Shown here: positions 27,755 through 37,169 of the stretch, piece after piece
Layout of the letters: the number at the start of each line of letters is the position of its first letter
Position numbering within the stretch: the first letter of the stretch is position 1
From: Phytoamicus setariae
Lineage (GTDB): Bacteria; Pseudomonadota; Alphaproteobacteria; Rhizobiales; Rhizobiaceae
NCBI RefSeq assembly: GCF_016722925.1
Contig: NZ_JAEQNC010000010.1
Span: 1-64,000 of the forward strand
Direction of reading: 5' to 3'
DNA: 64,000 nt
Translations under genes and position numbers: made by a program
Notes under the pieces: generated by a model
Told to the model about the DNA's origin: nothing
Seen by the model: the letters and a program-made list of their open reading frames with translations, nothing else
Database searches by the model: none

Positions 27755-28132
27755 ATGAGCACCACTGAAGGCGAAAAGATCGATGTCCGCGAAGGGCTGG
27801 TCAAGTCGGCCATTCCCCCGGAGGAACTGGACCGGCTGTCCGATGATATCGTCGCGGCTCTGAAGACGGTCTACGATCCGGAAATTCCCGCCGATATCTA
27901 CGAACTCGGGCTGATCTACCGCGTCGATATCGAGGACGACCGTATGGTCAAGATCGTCATGACACTGACGGCGCCGGGTTGCCCGGTCGCCGGCGAGATG
28001 CCGGGCTGGGTGGAAAATGCCGTGAGCGCGGTGGAGGGTGTGATGGGCGTCGAAGTGTCGATGACCTTCGATCCGCCGTGGTCCGCCGACCGGATGAGCG
28101 AAGAAGCGCAGGTTGCGCTCGGCTGGTATTGA
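27755..28132 (+). CDS. DUF59 (MIP18-like) SUF-operon assembly protein, SufT type
   Basis: A 125-residue DUF59 protein, linked in bacteria to maturation of Fe-S proteins. The family core VYDPEIPADIYELGLIYRV and TAPGCPVAGEMPGWVENAV, including the conserved Cys, are present. The start ATG has AAAGGA upstream; the frame is open much further upstream only because it shadows sufS. It lies 13 bases after the sufS stop. Assignment as SufT-like rests on domain and position. Confidence 0.92.
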   Translation: MSTTEGEKIDVREGLVKSAIPPEELDRLSDDIVAALKTVYDPEIPADIYELGLIYRVDIEDDRMVKIVMTLTAPGCPVAGEMPGWVENAVSAVEGVMGVEVSMTFDPPWSADRMSEEAQVALGWY

Positions 28133-28207
28133 AGGTTTAACGCACCAGGACTACATTGGAATCGTGAAACATCGGGCCTTGAACCCGGTCGTTGAAGGAG
28201 TGAGCCG

Positions 28208-28600
28208 ATGGGCTTTGCAGTAATGACCATGACGGATGGTGCCGCGGCGCGTGTTCGTGAAATCGTCGAGAATTCCGCCTCCGAAGCGCTGGGCATCCGC
28301 GTCGGGATCAAGAAGGGCGGCTGTGCGGGAATGGAATACACCATCAATCTGGTGACCGAACCCAACGCCAAGGATGACCTGATCGAGCGCGATGGCGCCA
28401 AGGTCTGGGTCGAGCCGGCGGCCGTGCTCTATCTGCTCGGCACCGAAATGGGCTTCGAAGTCACGACCCTGCGCTCAGGCTTCACCTTTTCCAATCCGAA
28501 CCAGACATCAGCCTGCGGATGCGGCGAATCCGTCGAGCTCAAGCCCGCCGATCTGGCAGCCCTTGCCGCGCGCGGCGATGCCGTGGTGCCCGCCCGCTGA
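28208..28600 (+). CDS. sufA: A-type Fe-S carrier protein (SufA/HesB/IscA family)
   Basis: A 130-residue A-type carrier that receives clusters and passes them to client proteins. The three conserved cysteines are C39 (GGCAGM) and C103 and C105 (SACGCGES). The C-terminal extension of about 20 residues after the CGCG motif (KPADLAALAARGDAVVPAR) is longer than in E. coli SufA. It is the last suf gene and is followed by a strong terminator. Confidence 0.93.
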   Translation: MGFAVMTMTDGAAARVREIVENSASEALGIRVGIKKGGCAGMEYTINLVTEPNAKDDLIERDGAKVWVEPAAVLYLLGTEMGFEVTTLRSGFTFSNPNQTSACGCGESVELKPADLAALAARGDAVVPAR

Positions 28601-28620
28601 GCGAAGAAAGTTTCCAATCG

Positions 28621-28656
28621 AAAAGGCCGGAAACCTTGAGGGGTTTCCGGCCTTTT
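28621..28656. terminator. Strong bidirectional terminator between sufA and gcvP
   Basis: Perfect 15-bp stem AAAAGGCCGGAAACC / GGTTTCCGGCCTTTT with a 6-base loop, flanked by T on one side and A on the other, so it can end both the suf operon and the convergent gcv operon. Confidence 0.9.
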
Positions 28657-28658
28657 TG

Positions 28659-31523
28659 TTATTCTGCCGCTTCGAGATAGTCGCTCACCGGTGGGCACGA
28701 GCAGACGAGGTTGCGGTCGCCATAGACGTTGTCGACGCGATTGACCGGAGGCCAGTACTTGTCGACACGGAAGGCACCCGGCGGGAAGCAGGCCTGTTCG
28801 CGGCTGTAGGGACGATCCCAGTCACCCACCAGGTCCTGCACCGTGTGCGGGGCATTCTTCAGCGGGTTGTTGTCCCGGTCCATGGTGCCGGCCTCGATGG
28901 CGCGGGTTTCCTCGCGGATCGCCAGCATGGCGTCGCAGAAGCGATCGATCTCGGCCTTGGTTTCCGATTCCGTCGGCTCGATCATCAGCGTGCCGGCCAC
29001 CGGCCAGCTCATGGTCGGGGCGTGGAAGCCGCAATCGATCAGCCGCTTGGCGATATCCTCGACCGAGACGCCCGACGATGCCTGCAGCGGCCTTGTGTCG
29101 ATGATGCACTCATGTGCCACGCGGCCCTTGTCGGACGTGTAGAGCACGTCATAGGCGCCCTTCAGGCGTGCGGCGATGTAGTTGGCATTGAGGATCGCCA
29201 CCTTGGTTGCCTGCGTCAGCCCTTCGCCACCCATCATCAGGATGTAGCTCCAGGAAATCGGTAGGATCGAGGCCGAGCCGAAGGGAGCGGCAGACACCGC
29301 GCCGTCCTTGCCGTCGCTTTCCGGATGGCCGGGCAGGTGGGGGGCGAGATGCGCCTTGACGCCGATCGGCCCCATGCCGGGACCACCGCCGCCATGCGGG
29401 ATGCAGAACGTCTTGTGCAGGTTGAGGTGGCTGACGTCGGAGCCGATGTCGCCGGGGCGGGCAAGGCCGACCATGGCGTTCATGTTGGCGCCGTCGAGAT
29501 AGACCTGGCCGCCATGCGCGTGCGTGATGTCGCAGATCTCGCGCACCGTCTCCTCGAAAACGCCATGCGTCGAAGGATAGGTGATCATCACGCAGGAGAG
29601 GTTGGCGGCGTGCTTTTCAGCCTGGGCGCGGAAATCGGCGATGTCGATGTCGCCGTTGTCCGAAGCCTTGACCGGAACCACCTTCATGCCCGCCATCTGT
29701 GCAGACGCCGGGTTGGTGCCATGCGCCGACATCGGGATCAGGCAGACGTCACGATGGTTGTCGCCCCGGGCGAAATGGTAGTTGCGGATTGTCAGCAGGC
29801 CCGCATATTCACCCTGCGCGCCGGAGTTCGGCTGCATGGAGAAGGCATCGTAACCGGTCACGTCGCACAGCTTCTGGCTGAGATCGTCAAGCATCACCTT
29901 GTAGCCTAAGGCCTGATGATCGGGAACGAAGGGGTGGATCTCGGCGAATTCCGGCCAGGTGATCGGCAGCATTTCGGCTGTCGCGTTCAACTTCATCGTG
30001 CAGGAGCCGAGCGGGATCATCGAGCGATCGAGCGCCAGATCCCGGTCCGACAGCCGCCTTATGTAGCGGGTCATCTCGCTTTCGGCGCGGTTCATGTGAA
30101 AGATCGGATGGGTGAGATACTGGCTGGTGCGCAGCATCTCTTCCGGGAGGCGCCAGTCCGGCTGGAATTCCTCGATCTTGAAGTCGCCGCCGAACGCACG
30201 CCAGACGGCTTCCAGCGTCACAGGCCGCGAACGCTCGTCGAGCGAGATGCCGATCCGGTCGTTGCCGATCTTGCGCAGGTTGACTTCCTCGGCCTCGGCG
30301 GCCTTGAGGATGACGCCCTGCAGCTTGCCGACTTCGATGGTGATCGTGTCGAAGAACGTGCCGGGCTCGACGGTGTAGCCGAGTTTTTCCAGGCCCTTGG
30401 CCAGCCGTACCGTCTTCTGGTGCACGCTCTGGGCAATCGCCTTCAGGCCCTGCGGACCGTGGAAGACCGCATACATCGAGGCCATGACGGCGAGCAGCAC
30501 CTGGGCGGTGCAGATGTTGGACGTCGCCTTTTCGCGGCGGATATGCTGTTCGCGGGTCTGCAGCGACAGGCGATAGGCACGGTTGCCGCGCGCATCGACC
30601 GAGACGCCGACGAGGCGGCCGGGCATGGAGCGCTTCCATTCGTCCTTGACCGCCATATAGGCGGCATGCGGGCCACCATAGCCAACCGGCACGCCGAAAC
30701 GCTGGGTGGTGCCGACAGCGATGTCCGCGCCCATCTCGCCCGGCGATTTCAGCAGGCAAAGCGCAAGTGGATCGGCAATTACGATACCGATGGCGCCGGC
30801 GGCATGCAGCTTGTCCATCAGCGGAGTGAAATCGTGCACATGGCCGTGCGTACCCGGATACTGGAAGATCGCACCGAAGACGTTGTTGGTATCGAGGTCG
30901 GTGAAGGGATTGCCGACAACGACGTTCCAGCCAAGCGGCTCGGCGCGCGTCCTGAGCAGCGCGATGTTCTGCGGGTGGCAGTTCTCATCGGCGAAGAAGG
31001 TCAGGGACTTGGATTTGGCGACGCGCTGCGCCATGGCCATCGCTTCGGCGGCGGCGGTCGACTCATCCAGCAGCGAGGCATTGGCGATATCGAGACCGGT
31101 CAGGTCGCTGACCATGGTCTGGTAGTTCAACAGTGCCTCGAGACGGCCCTGGCTGATCTCAGGCTGGTACGGCGTATAGGCTGTGTACCAGGCCGGATTT
31201 TCAAGGATCGTGCGCTGGATGACCGGCGGCGTGATCGTGCCGTAATAACCCTGGCCGATCAGCGAGACGAGCTTCTGGTTCAGGTTGGCGGTCTCGCGCA
31301 TCTTGTCGAGCGCCTCGCGCTCGGTCAGCGGCTTGTCCCATTTTAGCGGCGTCTTCAGCCGGATCGAGGACGGCACAGTGTCGTCGATCAGCGCGTCGAG
31401 GCTGGAGTAACCGACGGTTTTCAGCATCGCGGCCATCTCGACGGGCGAGGGGCCGATATGCCGTCGGTCAGCGAAATTGTACGGATCGTAGTCCGTGAAG
31501 GTAAAATCGGTCGGGAGGGCCAT
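28659..31523 (-). CDS. gcvP: Glycine dehydrogenase (decarboxylating), P protein
   Basis: A 954-residue homodimer-type P protein, the PLP enzyme that decarboxylates glycine and loads the aminomethyl group onto the lipoyl arm of GcvH. The PLP lysine is K704 in [18 protein letters not shown]. The N-terminal half ([24 protein letters not shown]) and C-terminal half ([29 protein letters not shown]) show both duplicated lobes. Its ATG overlaps the gcvH stop, so the two are translationally coupled. It is last in gcvT-gcvH-gcvP. Confidence 0.97.
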   Translation of the reverse strand: MALPTDFTFTDYDPYNFADRRHIGPSPVEMAAMLKTVGYSSLDALIDDTVPSSIRLKTPLKWDKPLTEREALDKMRETANLNQKLVSLIGQGYYGTITPPVIQRTILENPAWYTAYTPYQPEISQGRLEALLNYQTMVSDLTGLDIANASLLDESTAAAEAMAMAQRVAKSKSLTFFADENCHPQNIALLRTRAEPLGWNVVVGNPFTDLDTNNVFGAIFQYPGTHGHVHDFTPLMDKLHAAGAIGIVIADPLALCLLKSPGEMGADIAVGTTQRFGVPVGYGGPHAAYMAVKDEWKRSMPGRLVGVSVDARGNRAYRLSLQTREQHIRREKATSNICTAQVLLAVMASMYAVFHGPQGLKAIAQSVHQKTVRLAKGLEKLGYTVEPGTFFDTITIEVGKLQGVILKAAEAEEVNLRKIGNDRIGISLDERSRPVTLEAVWRAFGGDFKIEEFQPDWRLPEEMLRTSQYLTHPIFHMNRAESEMTRYIRRLSDRDLALDRSMIPLGSCTMKLNATAEMLPITWPEFAEIHPFVPDHQALGYKVMLDDLSQKLCDVTGYDAFSMQPNSGAQGEYAGLLTIRNYHFARGDNHRDVCLIPMSAHGTNPASAQMAGMKVVPVKASDNGDIDIADFRAQAEKHAANLSCVMITYPSTHGVFEETVREICDITHAHGGQVYLDGANMNAMVGLARPGDIGSDVSHLNLHKTFCIPHGGGGPGMGPIGVKAHLAPHLPGHPESDGKDGAVSAAPFGSASILPISWSYILMMGGEGLTQATKVAILNANYIAARLKGAYDVLYTSDKGRVAHECIIDTRPLQASSGVSVEDIAKRLIDCGFHAPTMSWPVAGTLMIEPTESETKAEIDRFCDAMLAIREETRAIEAGTMDRDNNPLKNAPHTVQDLVGDWDRPYSREQACFPPGAFRVDKYWPPVNRVDNVYGDRNLVCSCPPVSDYLEAAE

Positions 31524-31885
31524 TATGCAATCATCCTCGCATAGGCTGCCTCATCCATCAGGCCGTCGGCGTCAGAGGGATTGGCAAGCTTGAGTTTGAA
31601 GAACCAGCCCGCGCCCATCGGGTCGGAATTGACCAGCGAGGGGTCCGCGGTGATGGCATCGTTGACCTCGGTGATCTCGCCATCGAGGGGACAAAACACG
31701 TCGGAGGCGGCCTTGACGCTTTCGACGGTGGCGGCGTTGTCGTTCTTGCCGAAAGACGCGCCGGCCGCAGGCAGTTCGACGAAGACGAGGTCGCCGAGCT
31801 GTTCGGCCGCATGCGCCGTGATGCCCACGGTGGCAACGCCGTCTTCGATCTTCAGCCACTCATGCTCTTCGGTGAATTTCAACAT
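31523..31885 (-). CDS. gcvH: Glycine cleavage system H protein
   Basis: A 120-residue lipoyl carrier that shuttles the aminomethyl group between P, T and L proteins. The lipoylation lysine is K58 in VESVKAASD, flanked by the usual E residues. The [11 protein letters not shown] start and GDLVFVELP strand are standard. It is separated from gcvT by 147 bases, unusually far for this operon, and that gap holds a short tandem repeat and a copy of the palindromic element. Confidence 0.97.
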   Translation of the reverse strand: MLKFTEEHEWLKIEDGVATVGITAHAAEQLGDLVFVELPAAGASFGKNDNAATVESVKAASDVFCPLDGEITEVNDAITADPSLVNSDPMGAGWFFKLKLANPSDADGLMDEAAYARMIA

Positions 31886-31900
31886 CTCAGGATTCCTTCA

Positions 31901-31928
31901 ATCGTCTGTTTGCAATTGTCTGTTTGCG
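31901..31928. repeat. Two 14-base tandem repeats in the gcvT-gcvH gap
   Basis: ATCGTCTGTTTGCA followed directly by ATTGTCTGTTTGCG, differing at two positions. They lie next to the degraded palindromic element and just upstream of gcvH. Confidence 0.55.
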
Positions 31929-31939
31929 GTTGAATTGAT

Positions 31940-31999
31940 GCCCCTCATCCGGCTGCTGCCGCCTTCGCTATGCAAGGACGGGGAGAACGCTAGGGTGAT
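31940..31999. repeat. Degraded copy of the palindromic repeat in the gcv operon
   Basis: GCCCCTCATCCGGCTGC and the following GCCGCCTTC match the complement of the right half of the 26356-26473 element with few changes. The second arm, GGACGGGGAGAACGC, is still recognisable, but the hairpin is broken by a GCTATGCAA insertion or drift. It sits between gcvT and gcvH. Confidence 0.65.
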
Positions 32000-32032
32000 G
32001 GGCCGAGAACATCTTGCCGGTTGGTTTTCCGT

Positions 32033-33169
32033 TCAGCGTTTGTATGTCGGGGTAATGAAGGGTAGGGCCGATACCGTCATCGGCAGGAACTTGCCGCGCA
32101 CTTCGGCAAAGACGCGGGTGCCGTCGGCGGATAACCCTGTTGGCACATAGCCCATCGAAATCGGGCCATCGACGCTCGGGCCGAACCCTCCCGATGTGAT
32201 CTCGCCGATCGGTGACTGCCCGGTTTCGTCGGCATAGAGCTTTGCATGGGCGCGTACCGGCGCCTTGCCTTCCGGCTTCAGGCCGACGCGGCGGCGTGAA
32301 GCACCATTGTCCAGTTCAGCAAGTATACGGTCCGCGCCCGGAAAACCGCCAGCGCGTGCGCCGCCATTGCGTCTGACCTTCTGGATCGCCCATTCCAGAG
32401 CGGCTTCGACCGGAGTCGTTGTCGTGTCGATGTCGTTGCCGTAGAGGCACAGGCCTGCTTCGAGCCGTAGGCTGTCGCGGGCGCCGAGACCGACCGGCTC
32501 ACAATCGGGATGATCGAGCAGCCGCTGCACCGCGGTTTCGGCCTTGTCGGCGGGAATCGAAATTTCGAAGCCGTCTTCGCCCGAATAGCCGCTGCGGGAG
32601 ATGATGCAGTCGATGTCGTGCAGGTCGTCGCCCTCGACATCCATGAACTTCATGCTGGTGACCTCAGGACAGAATTCTGCCAGCACATGTTCGGCATGCG
32701 GGCCCTGCAGCGCGATCAATGCGCGGTCTTCGATCATTTCCAGGGTGCAGGCGTCGGACAGATGCGCTGCCATATGGGCAAAATCGTCGTCCTTGCAGGA
32801 GGCGTTGACCACCATGTAGAAATGATCTTCGCGATTGGCGACCATCAGATCGTCGAGAATGCCGCCTTCCGCATTGGTGAACAGGCCGTAGCGCTGGCGG
32901 CCGGGCTTGAGGCCGACAATGTCGACAGGGATAATTTTCTCCAGCGCAAGGGCTGCGTCTTCCATCCTGCCGGACTTGGGGCGGATGATCACCTGGCCCA
33001 TGTGGGAAACGTCGAACAGACCGCACAGGGTGCGGGTCGACAGGTGCTCCTTGAGCACGCCGGCGGGATATTGCACCGGCATGTCGTAGCCGGCAAACGG
33101 AACCATCCGCGCACCAAGTGACAGGTGCAGCGCATGCAATGGGGTCTTTTTCAGCGATTGTTCGCTCAC
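32033..33169 (-). CDS. gcvT: Aminomethyltransferase, glycine cleavage T protein
   Basis: A 378-residue folate enzyme that moves the methylene group from GcvH to tetrahydrofolate, releasing ammonia. Family blocks: LGARMVPFAGYDMPVQYP, FDVSHMGQV, YTGED-type SGYSGEDGFEIS, and the C-terminal GEITSGGFGPSVDGPISMGYV. It is the first gene of the operon and the riboswitch lies directly in its leader. The N-terminal 15 residues before LHLSLGARM are somewhat extended. Confidence 0.96.
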   Translation of the reverse strand: MSEQSLKKTPLHALHLSLGARMVPFAGYDMPVQYPAGVLKEHLSTRTLCGLFDVSHMGQVIIRPKSGRMEDAALALEKIIPVDIVGLKPGRQRYGLFTNAEGGILDDLMVANREDHFYMVVNASCKDDDFAHMAAHLSDACTLEMIEDRALIALQGPHAEHVLAEFCPEVTSMKFMDVEGDDLHDIDCIISRSGYSGEDGFEISIPADKAETAVQRLLDHPDCEPVGLGARDSLRLEAGLCLYGNDIDTTTTPVEAALEWAIQKVRRNGGARAGGFPGADRILAELDNGASRRRVGLKPEGKAPVRAHAKLYADETGQSPIGEITSGGFGPSVDGPISMGYVPTGLSADGTRVFAEVRGKFLPMTVSALPFITPTYKR

Positions 33170-33239
33170 GAACAGGCCTCCGGGTTTGGCGCATGGCGCC
33201 GCTCAAGACAGGGCGCTCCTCGGCACCCGCATACTTAAG

Positions 33240-33392
33240 CCCCCTCTGTCCCTTTGCCTGAGATTGTTATCCCTTCGGCAGATGCGCAAGCACCGTTCTC
33301 CAGAGTTTCTATCCTGCCCGTTGGTCCTTTTGCCTGAGAGTTTCCGGGGCGGTTGCTCCTTCGGCACTGCATGCCAGATGCAGATTCTCCCA
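33240..33392 (-). ncRNA. Tandem glycine riboswitch in front of gcvTHP
   Basis: On the minus strand two glycine-aptamer cores are arranged in series, each running from a GGAGA-type stem to CTCAGGCAAA. The complement TTTGCCTGAGA is seen at 33253-33263 and again at 33329-33339, with the matching TTCTCC partners at 33297 and 33385. This is the classic two-aptamer RNA that binds glycine and usually turns gcv expression on. About 70 bases separate the second aptamer from the gcvT start, enough for an expression platform. Confidence 0.9.
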
Positions 33393-33608
33393 ATGGGTCG
33401 CCAATAGATAGCGGCTCGACGGGGCCGATGGCAAGGGGAATGGCGCTGGGGACCACATATTTGTCGCTGCCGCGCTTTACGTTAGGGGAGAGTGCGGCAA
33501 TTCGCAGCCTCGGGAACATCGCAGCCGCCTTCCCAACGCGCAATTAGTTGTCTATGAGAATGACAGGCTTATGGGATCGTAGCTATGGAGCATTGGGCAA
33601 GGAGAGCG

Positions 33609-33959
33609 ATGGCGACACGCATCATCTGCGTGATTGCGCTATTCATGCTCGGTTTTGCCGCTCACGCCGATACCCGGGCGGCAATCGGGCCGTATGGCGC
33701 TGAGTACATGCTGCCGGACGGCAGCTATGCCTCGATGTGCCTTCCCAGTGAAGAACATGGGGGCGCGCCGCATTCCGACGGCAATCATTGCGACGTCTGT
33801 GTATTTGCGACCATACACCTGTTTACGCCGCCCGCTTTCGCAGTTCTGGCAAATCGCGCAGCTCAGCCGGTCGAAAAAATCAATCGGGATAGCAATCCCA
33901 ACCTGAAGCGCATCACTTCTTTTCATCAGCTAAGCCGTGGACCGCCGCTGAAGGCTTGA
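33609..33959 (+). CDS. Small secreted DUF2946-like Cys/His protein
   Basis: A 116-residue exported protein. A signal peptide (ATRIICVIALFMLGFAAHA) is followed by a Cys/His-rich middle: MCLPSEEHGGAPHSDGNHC and DVCV, the HC-x2-C pattern of DUF2946-type proteins. Such genes tend to stand beside copper-handling genes, and here the next gene is a YcnI-PCuAC copper chaperone 75 bases downstream, so periplasmic copper binding is a reasonable inference. The start was set at the ATG with AGGAGAGCG upstream, eight codons inside the longest frame. Confidence 0.7.
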   Translation: MATRIICVIALFMLGFAAHADTRAAIGPYGAEYMLPDGSYASMCLPSEEHGGAPHSDGNHCDVCVFATIHLFTPPAFAVLANRAAQPVEKINRDSNPNLKRITSFHQLSRGPPLKA

Positions 33960-34034
33960 TCGTCTACTCCACGACTTACTGCCGCGCTTGCGGCAAGGCC
34001 AGCACGCATTGGCGTGTATTCAGAGTGTATCCCT

Positions 34035-35000
34035 ATGAAAAATATCAGAATCATTTCATCCGTTATCCTGTCTGCCGTCCCGGCAATGGCGTTCGCCCAT
34101 GCCACGATGCAGATTCCCGAAGCGTCCGCCGACAGCTATTATCTTGCCACCCTGCAGGTGCCGCATGGTTGTGACGGCAAGGCCACGACAGAAGTACAGA
34201 TCAAGCTCCCCGAAGGCTTCATTGCAGCCAAACCGCAACCGAAGGCCGGCTGGGAGATCGAGATCATCAAGGGTAAATATCAGAAGAGCTACGATCTGCA
34301 TGGCAAGACCGTGACGGAAGGGCCGGTCGAAATTCGCTGGAAGAACGGCAACCTGCCGGACGAATATTACGACACCTTCACGATTTCGGGGAAATTCTCC
34401 GGCATTGCGGCCGGTACATCCGTACCCTTCGTCAGCACCCAGCTTTGCGGCAGCGAGGGCAAGGTGGCCTGGACCGAATTGCCGGCCGAAGGCCAGAATC
34501 CGCACGATCTGAAAAACCCGGCGCCGACCGTCACCCTGACCGCGGGCGAGGGCCACGACCATCACGGCATGGAGATGAAAGCTGCGGAATTTTCTCCGGT
34601 CAAGGTCGGTGCTCTCGAACTCAGCGCCGCCTTCATCAAGGCGATGACGCCCGGCCAACCGGTCGGCGGCGGTTTCGTCACCATTGCCAACAACGGCAAG
34701 ACCGATGATCGGCTGGTATCCGTCAGCCCTGCCTCGGGCGCCGATCATGTCGAACTCCATGAGATGAAGGTGGATGGCGACGTGATGCGCATGCGCAAAC
34801 TGAACGATGGCATCGCGTTGCCCGCCGGCAAGACGACGGAAATGAAGCCCGGTGGGCTGCACATGATGTTCATGGGCGTGAAAAAGCCGTTCATGGCCGG
34901 CGACACCGTCAAGGCGACATTCGTCTTCGAAAAGGCCGGAACCGTGGAAATTGAGATCCCGGTTGTCGATCGCAAGGGCGGCATGCAGCACAAGATGTGA
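34035..35000 (+). CDS. Periplasmic copper chaperone: YcnI (DUF1775) fused to PCu(A)C
   Basis: A 321-residue exported protein with two copper-binding domains. After a 21-residue signal peptide the mature chain begins with His22 (HATMQIPEA), the N-terminal copper ligand of YcnI-type domains; W102 in IRWKNG matches the conserved Trp. The YcnI part spans about 22-165. A His-rich linker (GEGHDHHGMEM) leads to a PCu(A)C domain (about 187-312) with ligands H242, M253, H276 and M278 in the HxnM...HxM pattern that binds Cu(I) and supplies the CuA site of cytochrome oxidase. Start chosen at the signal peptide. Separate genes are the commoner arrangement, though fusions are known. Confidence 0.9.
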   Translation: MKNIRIISSVILSAVPAMAFAHATMQIPEASADSYYLATLQVPHGCDGKATTEVQIKLPEGFIAAKPQPKAGWEIEIIKGKYQKSYDLHGKTVTEGPVEIRWKNGNLPDEYYDTFTISGKFSGIAAGTSVPFVSTQLCGSEGKVAWTELPAEGQNPHDLKNPAPTVTLTAGEGHDHHGMEMKAAEFSPVKVGALELSAAFIKAMTPGQPVGGGFVTIANNGKTDDRLVSVSPASGADHVELHEMKVDGDVMRMRKLNDGIALPAGKTTEMKPGGLHMMFMGVKKPFMAGDTVKATFVFEKAGTVEIEIPVVDRKGGMQHKM

Positions 35001-35045
35001 TCGGTCAGGCGCGGAACACGTCCCGCGCTTGCCACCTTGATGGGC

Positions 35046-35438
35046 TTAGGCTTCGTCGGTGAGATCGGGCAGGGCAAGAACCGGCGGAGCAAGCTCGGGG
35101 ATATCTCCGAGACCCATCCCTTGTTCTTCCTCACGTGCCTCGGCGGACGGCGAAAGCGTCTCGTCGAGGTTGTTGAGGAGGTATTCCTCCTCGGCCTGGC
35201 GCCGGGAGGTCTGGGGCTGGTTTCGCTTCTGGCCGGACGTCAGGAAAAACAGCGTCATTGCCGATGTGCCGACGATATCCATCGTCGACATCGGGCCGTC
35301 TTCGCCGCGCATCGTTTCACTGGCAAGCTGACGCAACGTGCGTTCAGCAGGGCTCGAGCCGCTGACGCGCGCGCTCGCCTTCAGCGATTGCGTCGCATAG
35401 GCGGCGGTGATTGGTGAAATTGTGACAATCTCTGTCAT
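35046..35438 (-). CDS. Hypothetical protein
   Basis: A 130-residue protein with no family I recognise. It has an Ala/Ser-rich N-terminal part (TAAYATQSLKASARVSG), a short hydrophobic stretch (MDIVGTSAMTLFFLTSG) and an acidic C-terminal tail (EEEYLLNNLDETLSPS, AEAREEEQGMG). The frame is open to a TTG 18 codons upstream; the ATG used here has only a modest site. Codon use looks coding and no competing gene lies opposite. Function unknown. Confidence 0.5.
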   Translation of the reverse strand: MTEIVTISPITAAYATQSLKASARVSGSSPAERTLRQLASETMRGEDGPMSTMDIVGTSAMTLFFLTSGQKRNQPQTSRRQAEEEYLLNNLDETLSPSAEAREEEQGMGLGDIPELAPPVLALPDLTDEA

Positions 35439-35671
35439 CGGCGTGATCTGCCCTTTCAGATCACCGACAGTAATGGAAAGGCCTATCTGCAATGTTGCAT
35501 ATTTTGTTAAGACTTTAACCGCTTAACGTTTAGTTTCCGCCGAACCTATTCTTTGTATTAGTAAAAATAGAATTGTGCTCTCGTAATGTGGTCGGGGCAG
35601 GCGTGTCGGGTTGTCGGAAACCGTGAGATCAATGCCGGCTGCAAGCCGCATTCCGGTGTCATGAAAAGCAA

Positions 35672-35703
35672 ATTACGCCCGGCTGCATTCAGCCGGGCGT
35701 AAT
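35672..35703 (-). terminator. Terminator of the nucleoside-type operon
   Basis: Perfect 14-bp stem ATTACGCCCGGCTG / CAGCCGGGCGTAAT with a 4-base loop, 9 bases past the aldehyde dehydrogenase stop; the minus-strand continuation is T-rich (TTGCTTTT). Confidence 0.85.
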
Positions 35704-35712
35704 GGTTTTGGG

Positions 35713-37164
35713 TTAACGCAGGCGGTCGCGAAGCCTGAGCTTGATGTGCTTCTTCTCAAGGAAGGCGTCGAGGCCTTCAGGGCCAAGCTCGCGGCCGACG
35801 CCGCTCATCTTCCAGCCGCCGAAAGGCGCCTGCAATTCGCTGGTATCGTTGACGTTGACACCGACGGCGCCTGCCTCGATCTGCTCGGCGACACCCCAGC
35901 CGCGTTCGAGATCGCCGGAGTAGACGTAGGCCGCCAGTCCGAAGGGCAGGGCATTGGCGATACGGATCGCCTCACGGTCATCGGCAACCGCACGAACTGC
36001 TGCCAGCGGGCCGAAGGTTTCTTCGGTGGTTGCCAGCGCGCCATCGGGAACCTCGTCGACGATCGCCGGCTGAAAGAAGAAGCCCTTGTCGAATGCTTCG
36101 CCCTTAGGCACCGAGCCGCCGGTCAGCAGCTTGCCGCCGCGCGTGACCGCGTCATCGATGTGGCGCTTGACGCGGGTGCGGACGCCTTCATTCAGCACCG
36201 GGCCGTAAAGCACGCCGGGATTGACGCCGTGACCGAGCTGGATCTTGCGGGTTTCCTCCACCAGCGCTTCGACGAAGCGCGCGTGAATTCCCTTCGAGAC
36301 CAGGATGCGGTTCACCGCGATGCAGATCTGGCCCATGTTCGAGAACGAACGGCGAGCCGCAGCCGCTGCCGCCTCTACCGGATCGGCATCATCAAGCACC
36401 ACGAACGGGCACTGGCCACCAAGTTCCAGCGACAGGCGCTTGAGGTTGCCGGCCGAAGCCCGCATGATTGCCTGACCGGCCGGAACAGACGCGGTCGCGG
36501 TGATCATGTGGATGCCGTTATGGGCGGAAAGTGCCGCGCCGACTTCAGGGCCGGTGCCCGGAATGTCGTTGAGCACGCCGGCGGGCAGGCCTGCTTCCTC
36601 GAAGCACTTTACCACCATGCCGATGGCAAGGGGCGTCTCGTGTGGCGGCTTGACGATCAGCACGCAGCCGGCAGCCAGTACAGGGGCAACCTTCCAGGCG
36701 TAGAGATCGACCGGGTAGTTCCAGGGAACGATGCCCGCAACCACGCCCACCGGATGGGAGGTGACGATATTGCGGATATCGGCACGCGAGCCCGGGCGCA
36801 GCGAGCCATGCACGCGACGGCCTTCTTCGGCATAGTAGCGGATGACCTCGATGCCGAAGGCGATTTCCTTCTTCGAATCGGGGACGGGCTTGCCCTGTTC
36901 GCGGGTCAGCAGCTCGGCGATGGCATCAATGCGTTCAGCGATCAGGTCGGCGGCGCGGTGCATGATCTGCGCGCGCTTGTCGGTGTGCATGCTGGCCCAG
37001 AGCGGGAACGCGCGGGTGGCGGCTTCGACGGCCTTGTCAACATCGGCGGCGCTGGCAATGGCGCTGGTGCCGACCGGGTCGCTGGTGGCCGGGTCAAGGA
37101 TGACGGCAGTTTCGCCCGAAAGCGAATCCTGCCACTTCCCGTCGATGTAAAGCTTGCGGTTCAT
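35713..37164 (-). CDS. NAD(P)-dependent aldehyde dehydrogenase
   Basis: A 483-residue enzyme of the ALDH superfamily oxidising an aldehyde to an acid. The oxyanion Asn is in IVPWNYPV, the general-base Glu in LSLELGGQCP and the nucleophile Cys in FSNMGQICIAVNRI. The QAPFGGWKMSGVGRELG tail is typical of succinate-semialdehyde- or betaine-type subfamilies, but the substrate is not readable. It is last in the transporter operon, five bases after the SIS gene, so its aldehyde is probably a product of that pathway. A GTG ten codons earlier is possible; the ATG gives the usual MNRKLYIDG start. Confidence 0.92.
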   Translation of the reverse strand: MNRKLYIDGKWQDSLSGETAVILDPATSDPVGTSAIASAADVDKAVEAATRAFPLWASMHTDKRAQIMHRAADLIAERIDAIAELLTREQGKPVPDSKKEIAFGIEVIRYYAEEGRRVHGSLRPGSRADIRNIVTSHPVGVVAGIVPWNYPVDLYAWKVAPVLAAGCVLIVKPPHETPLAIGMVVKCFEEAGLPAGVLNDIPGTGPEVGAALSAHNGIHMITATASVPAGQAIMRASAGNLKRLSLELGGQCPFVVLDDADPVEAAAAAARRSFSNMGQICIAVNRILVSKGIHARFVEALVEETRKIQLGHGVNPGVLYGPVLNEGVRTRVKRHIDDAVTRGGKLLTGGSVPKGEAFDKGFFFQPAIVDEVPDGALATTEETFGPLAAVRAVADDREAIRIANALPFGLAAYVYSGDLERGWGVAEQIEAGAVGVNVNDTSELQAPFGGWKMSGVGRELGPEGLDAFLEKKHIKLRLRDRLR

Positions 37165-37169
37165 GGGGG

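Noticed and set aside
29916-31346. 476-residue frame opposite gcvP
   Set aside because: Shadow of the highly conserved gcvP codons; no ribosome site or family match.
35001-35045. GCGCGG / CCGCGC hairpin after the copper chaperone as a terminator
   Set aside because: The stem is only six base pairs with a long loop and no T-run.
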